Shown here: one piece after another, positions 60,628 to 64,000 of the stretch
Layout: each line of letters opens with the position of its first letter
Numbering within the stretch: position 1 is the stretch's first letter
Notes under the pieces: generated by a model
What the model saw: the letters and a program-made list of their open reading frames with translations, nothing else
The model's database searches: none
What the model was told of the DNA's origin: nothing
Assembly: GCF_014212135.1 (NCBI RefSeq)
Contig: NZ_JACJVQ010000011.1
Location: 62,001 to 126,000, forward strand
Origin: Cohnella thailandensis
Lineage (GTDB): Bacteria > Bacillota > Bacilli > Paenibacillales > Paenibacillaceae
Direction: 5' to 3'
Length of the DNA: 64,000 nucleotides
Translations under genes and position numbers: made by a program

Positions 60628-61069
60628 GCTCGCCGCCTCCCTTCCTCAGCGGGCGATAAACGCAATAGCTGGTCGGCGTCTCGCGGAGGAACACCTGCAC
60701 GCAGACCGGCTTGTTCGACGTGCCGTCCAGGTGCTCCTGCACCAGCTCGCAGATCGTGCGGGCGACGACTTCCGTCGTCGGAAACCGCTCGGGCCGCTCG
60801 TCGCCGAAGCTCTCCTCGTCCTCGTTCAGCACCGTATGGTCGAAGCGGTCGTGAATCAGCTTCTTGATAAGCGAGAAGTTGACGAGGAAGCCGCTCGAGT
60901 CCAGCTCGTCGCCCGCGACGGTCACGTTCGCGAAATACGTGTGCCCGTGCATTCTCCGGCACTTGCCGGCTTCCTCCGACGGCACGTAATGGGCCGCCGC
61001 GAAATGAAAGTCCTTATTCAGCTCGTAGCGGTAGGGGTGAGAGACCTGGGGATACGTCTGGTGCAGCAT
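60620..61069 (-). CDS. queD: 6-carboxytetrahydropterin synthase
   Basis: A 149-aa PTPS-family enzyme converting dihydroneopterin triphosphate to 6-carboxytetrahydropterin. Zinc-binding His residues in FHFAAAHYV and MHGHTYFANV; catalytic Cys just before (GKCRRMHGH). The frame extends upstream across queC, but the ATG at 61069 overlaps the queC stop (TGATG) and gives the family start. Confidence 0.95.
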   Translation of the reverse strand: MLHQTYPQVSHPYRYELNKDFHFAAAHYVPSEEAGKCRRMHGHTYFANVTVAGDELDSSGFLVNFSLIKKLIHDRFDHTVLNEDEESFGDERPERFPTTEVVARTICELVQEHLDGTSNKPVCVQVFLRETPTSYCVYRPLRKGGGERG

Positions 61070-61737
61070 CAGGCCCGCCCCTCTCTGCCGGAGGCGGCCA
61101 GGTAATCGTCCAGCCCTTTCTTGCGCAGCTTGCAGGCCGGACATTCGCCGCAGCCGTCGGCGACGATGCCGTTGTAGCAGGTCAGCGTGCGCCGGCGCAC
61201 GAAATCGAAGGCGCCGAGCGAGTCCGCCAGCTCCCAGGTTTGCTCCTTGTTCAACCACATCAGGGGGGTATCGATGACAAAAGGGTAATCCATCGCGAGG
61301 TTAAGCGTTACGTTAAGCGACTTGACGAACACGTCCCGGCAATCGGGATAACCGCTGAAGTCGGTCTCGCAGACGCCGGCAACGATATTCGTCGCTCCGA
61401 TCTGCTTGGCAAGAACTGCGGCGAACGTGAGGAAAAGCATATTGCGGCCGTCGACGAAGGTCGTGGGAAGCTCCCCTTCCTTCTGCTCGATGGCGATGTC
61501 GTCGCGGGTAAGCGCGTTCGGAGCGAGCTGATTAAGAAGCCCCATGTCCAGCACATGGTGCTTCACGCCGAGCTCCTTCGCGATCTCCGCCGCTACTTCC
61601 AGCTCCAGCTTATGCCTCTGCCCGTAATTGAAGGTAACGGCTTCGACCTCCGCGAAGCGCTCCTTGGCCCAGAACAGGCAGGTCGTGCTGTCTTGGCCGC
61701 CGCTGAAGACGACGACCGCTTTGCGTTGTTGTTCCAT
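61069..61737 (-). CDS. queC: 7-cyano-7-deazaguanine synthase
   Basis: A 222-aa ATP-dependent enzyme turning carboxydeazaguanine into preQ0. PP-loop [10 protein letters not shown] near residues 11-20 and C-terminal zinc Cys cluster ([22 protein letters not shown]). The frame runs to 61938, but that part is the riboswitch leader; the ATG at 61737 follows AGGGAGA. First gene of the queuosine operon, controlled by the preQ1 element upstream. Confidence 0.97.
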   Translation of the reverse strand: MEQQRKAVVVFSGGQDSTTCLFWAKERFAEVEAVTFNYGQRHKLELEVAAEIAKELGVKHHVLDMGLLNQLAPNALTRDDIAIEQKEGELPTTFVDGRNMLFLTFAAVLAKQIGATNIVAGVCETDFSGYPDCRDVFVKSLNVTLNLAMDYPFVIDTPLMWLNKEQTWELADSLGAFDFVRRRTLTCYNGIVADGCGECPACKLRKKGLDDYLAASGREGRA

Positions 61738-61805
61738 GCTGTATCTCCCTCTCTTGCTCAAATGTGGAGAAGAGAGAGATTCTTGAAGTCCGACCCTAAA
61801 GAATC

Positions 61806-61833
61806 GGCGCGAAGCGTCATGCCGCTTCGCGCC
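61806..61833 (-). terminator. Second hairpin in the queC leader
   Basis: Perfect 11-bp stem GGCGCGAAGCG / CGCTTCGCGCC. Its T tract on the minus strand is weak (GATTCTTT). It may be a backup terminator or an mRNA-stabilising structure. Confidence 0.6.
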
Positions 61834-61837
61834 GAAC

Positions 61838-61875
61838 ACAAAAACGACGACTCCTCGGAACAGGTTGTCGTTTTT
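61838..61875 (-). terminator. Riboswitch expression-platform terminator
   Basis: Stem AAAAACGAC / GTCGTTTTT closing GTTCCGAGGA-type inner sequence, ending in a T tract on the minus strand, only 3 bases after the preQ1 aptamer. Ligand binding would favour this terminator. Confidence 0.75.
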
Positions 61876-61877
61876 GC

Positions 61878-61912
61878 ATAGTTTTTTATAGAGGGAGTTC
61901 GCGAACCTCTCC
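61878..61912 (-). promoter_or_regulatory. preQ1-I riboswitch aptamer
   Basis: On the minus strand the RNA has the P1 stem AGAGG / CCTCT, a loop of TTCGCGAACT, and the A-rich tail ATAAAAAACTA that forms the class I preQ1 pseudoknot. It lies in the leader of queC, so preQ1 should switch the queuosine operon off. Confidence 0.93.
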
Positions 61913-61973
61913 CGGCCGCCCGCGCCGTATGGCTGCATCGATGCCGGAGTTTCTTCTTCGGTTGTATGAACGT

Positions 61974-62002
61974 ACTATAGCATAATTGCGGCGACTTGCG
62001 AA
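61974..62002 (-). promoter_or_regulatory. Candidate promoter of the queuosine operon
   Basis: On the minus strand: TTCGCA, a 17-base spacer, TATAGT. Transcription would begin near 61967, about 55 bases before the riboswitch aptamer. Confidence 0.45.
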
Positions 62003-62038
62003 ATGGAAGTGCTTGGCGATCCCGCAGAAACGCAGTCG

Positions 62039-62950
62039 CTAGTAGCGTACGCCCTCGATAATATAAGTCGTGTCTTTGAGCAAACGGTCGATATCCACCG
62101 CGGCCGCCCTCAGGTTGACGGTCTCGCCGCGGCTCATCATCTCTTCCAGGTCCGCGATCATCAGCTCGACCTGCTTCAGGTTGGCCAGAAGCCCGCGATT
62201 CTCGCTTAAAGAGAGGTCCTTCTCGATCCTCGCTTTAAGCAAGGCGGCCTCCCGGTCGATCCGGTGCTTCATGTCGTCCAGCAGCTCGACGTTTTTCCGG
62301 AAGTCGGTCGTCCTGACCTGCATGTCGGCAATCAGGGTTTGCGTCTCTTGAACCTGCTCCTTCGCCCGGACGGAGTCGAACGCTCCCGCCTCGCTCGCCT
62401 TCCGGATGGAGCTGTCGATTCGCTGCAAGCCCTTCCGGAAGTCGTCCAGCGGGTAGCTCGTTCGCTTGGCGATCTCCTCGACGGCCTTCGCCACCGCTTC
62501 CGAATCCTTCTTCGCCTGATCGAGAAGACGCCGCGCTTCGTCGGACGCCTTCTCCATCACGAGCATCTGCCGCTTGAAGCGGTCCAGCTGCCCGGCGATC
62601 TCGTTCCCTTCGTATTGAAGCTTCTTCGCTTGGTAATACGGCGTAACGAACGACAGGAATCGGACCCGGCTTCCGTCCAGCTTCCGCTGGAGGGCTTCCG
62701 ATTTCTCTCGGGCGGAGAGAACGGCTCTCTCCAGATCCGACAGAGCTTCCTTCGTCCGCCCTTGGACGAAGCCGGAATCGGCCTCCTTGAATTCCGTCGA
62801 TAAAATCAAAGAGCTAAGGCGGGTCAAAGCTTCCTTATTCCGTTCGGATTCCCGCCGCAGCACGCTCCTGCTTAGGCCGAACTGCAAGCTCAGCAGTAGA
62901 AGAGCGAACGCAACGAGCGCTAGGATCGGGAAGAGGAGCGTTGTCGACAT
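62039..62950 (-). CDS. Membrane-anchored coiled-coil protein
   Basis: Family not recognised. The 303-aa protein has one N-terminal transmembrane segment (about residues 5-27) and is otherwise almost all charged alpha helix with heptad-like spacing (for example ESERNKEALTRLSSLIL, EALQRKLDGSRVRFL, ARIEKDLSLSENRGLLANL). A TP(Y)Y-containing break near residues 102-107 may be a hinge. It could act as a membrane-tethered spacer or chemoreceptor-like rod without a receptor domain. It starts 6 bases after the stop of the SEC-C gene and so is probably in the same transcript. Confidence 0.8.
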   Translation of the reverse strand: MSTTLLFPILALVAFALLLLSLQFGLSRSVLRRESERNKEALTRLSSLILSTEFKEADSGFVQGRTKEALSDLERAVLSAREKSEALQRKLDGSRVRFLSFVTPYYQAKKLQYEGNEIAGQLDRFKRQMLVMEKASDEARRLLDQAKKDSEAVAKAVEEIAKRTSYPLDDFRKGLQRIDSSIRKASEAGAFDSVRAKEQVQETQTLIADMQVRTTDFRKNVELLDDMKHRIDREAALLKARIEKDLSLSENRGLLANLKQVELMIADLEEMMSRGETVNLRAAAVDIDRLLKDTTYIIEGVRY

Positions 62951-62956
62951 CGGGCA

Positions 62957-64000
62957 TCAGCCTCCGTGGCACTTCTTATACTTCTTGCCGCTTCCGCACG
63001 GACAAGGATCGTTCCGTCCGACCTTCCGTCCGGTCGCCAGGTCGATCAAATTGCCCGCGGCCGTCTTTCTCACGTTCTCTTCGCCGCTCGCTTCTCCGGA
63101 GAGCTCGTTCGGGGTGTGCCCCTTCAGCCCCCAGAAGCGCGTATGGTTGTGCAGCTCGGTGATATGCCCGATGAACCCTTGAATAAGCAGCGCATCCTCC
63201 ATCTCCAGCTGATCCTGGAAAAACTCCAGCAGCTGCGAAGGGCTGGCTCCCGCTTGAATGTTCATCGAACACTCGAGAATAAGGCCGTCCGCGTCCTCCT
63301 CGGACAACGAGTAGTTCGTCTCCAGAAACCGGACGAACGCCTTGAAGCTGGCGTTGCGCTCGATGTAATCCCATTCGCCGGCCTGAAGCAGCTCTTCCGT
63401 CGTGAACGGACGGAAGGGAAGATCCGGGCGCAGAAGCTGCTCCTGAACGAGCTGCTCCGGCTCGAGGGCCGAGTCGTCCGCATAGCCGTATGCTCCCGCC
63501 TGGAACCCGGCGTCATATTGGCTCGCCTCGGTCAGCAGCCGATCCAGCTCGCCTGCCTTCAGCTCGGCGCTAAGGTGCGGAGCCAGCAAGCCATGCAGAT
63601 CGGCAGGGCCGAGCGCTCCGTAGTAATTCAGCAATCCGCGTACGAGACGCAGCGTTCTCGAATTGTTGCGGGCAGCCTCCCGGTAAAAGGATGGGTCCAG
63701 CTTCTTGAACGCTTCCGCGACTTCGGCGGGCATCGCCCAGCGGTTCTTGCCCTTCGCGCTGCGAGGGAACAGGAAGCCTCTCTCCTGCAGGTAATAGCAG
63801 CCGATGCCGCTTTGCTCGGGCAGCCAGCCGTCGGTCGCCGCCTTCTTGACGAGCTGGAACCTTTCTTCGTCCAGCTTGACCAGAACGCCCGGCAGCTGCT
63901 GCGGCAGAAGCTCCGCTAGCCGGGCGGCCAAGTCGTCCTTCTTAAGCGAGCTAAGCCCGGCCAGCTTCAGCGAGCTGCGAATAGCGGTCAGATCGCTCTT
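62957..64000 (-). CDS. SEC-C domain protein, 5' end outside the window
   Basis: Partial: the reading frame is open up to the window edge, giving 347 residues, and an internal TTG at 63931 is not a believable start. The visible part begins [32 protein letters not shown] (helical, SAP/Rho-N-like), then a long helical region. It ends with the zinc-binding SEC-C motif [20 protein letters not shown] (C-x-C-x8-C-H). SEC-C tails occur on SecA and many regulatory or adaptor proteins. Its operon partner is the coiled-coil gene. Confidence 0.88.
   Translation of the reverse strand, partial: KSDLTAIRSSLKLAGLSSLKKDDLAARLAELLPQQLPGVLVKLDEERFQLVKKAATDGWLPEQSGIGCYYLQERGFLFPRSAKGKNRWAMPAEVAEAFKKLDPSFYREAARNNSRTLRLVRGLLNYYGALGPADLHGLLAPHLSAELKAGELDRLLTEASQYDAGFQAGAYGYADDSALEPEQLVQEQLLRPDLPFRPFTTEELLQAGEWDYIERNASFKAFVRFLETNYSLSEEDADGLILECSMNIQAGASPSQLLEFFQDQLEMEDALLIQGFIGHITELHNHTRFWGLKGHTPNELSGEASGEENVRKTAAGNLIDLATGRKVGRNDPCPCGSGKKYKKCHGG

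Overview
The window looks like chromosome from a GC-rich member of the Paenibacillaceae (a Cohnella- or Paenibacillus-type soil Firmicute; this is an inference). Supporting signs are strong AGGAGG-type ribosome binding sites, frequent TTG/GTG starts, two sites that fit the Gram-positive cre consensus exactly, a YesM/YesN two-component pair, many carbohydrate-active genes, a YkvM-type queF and a class I preQ1 riboswitch. I recognise no rRNA or tRNA gene, CRISPR array or prophage. I call 56 protein genes; the last one runs off the right edge.

Layout. 1-6.9 kb: an acidic low-complexity protein, a membrane TPR protein, the helicase HrpB, a secreted TolB-like propeller protein and a D-2-hydroxyacid dehydrogenase. 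6.9-21.7 kb (minus strand): a locus for uronic-acid-containing glycans. It holds an APH-fold kinase, an unknown 581-aa protein, an ABC sugar importer (two permeases and a lipoprotein), a YesM/YesN pair, a heparinase II/III-like lyase, a GH88 unsaturated glucuronyl hydrolase and a DUF2264 protein. 23.2-26.0 kb: an RpiR regulator with nagB and nagA, so the neighbouring glycan may also contain amino sugars. 26-45 kb: an SDR/Dabb pair, an LCP ligase, a large SLH surface protein with Ig-like repeats, cobT-cobU-cobS, a GH92 mannosidase, a PadR/FtsW-like pair, a GlcG-like protein, a secreted GH43 galactanase with CBM13, an MFS transporter and a DUF72 protein. 45-64 kb: a coupled alanine-racemase-fold/lactone-oxidase pair, an MFS transporter, hemolysin III, an SPFH/ribbon-helix-helix operon, a Crp/Fnr regulator, an SsuABC-type importer, a metallophosphoesterase with a dienelactone-hydrolase-like gene, the preQ1-riboswitch-controlled queC-queD-queE-queF operon, and a coiled-coil gene beside a SEC-C gene.

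The most unusual content is a repeat-and-protein system. A short repeat (family F1, core GGCGTACCATTATCCC) occurs about a dozen times between genes. Some copies are single or tandem, and three are near-identical 74-75 bp palindromes. One inward-facing pair brackets an intact IS1595/ISXO2-like transposase-derived gene (21922-22866). A diverged sister repeat (F2, core CCACTATCCC) brackets a paralogous gene (50111-51043), again in inward orientation. Both proteins keep the zinc ribbon and the fold-defining motifs, but the DDE catalytic positions look replaced, partly by the same derived motif. Both promoters are near-consensus sigma-A promoters with a LexA-like dyad (GAACATTTGTTC / GAACATATGTTT) inside a 17-bp spacer. 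I interpret this as a domesticated, possibly DNA-damage-inducible, transposase-derived protein family with cognate REPIN- or MITE-like repeats. A third, unrelated intergenic repeat family lies at 59.1-59.3 kb.
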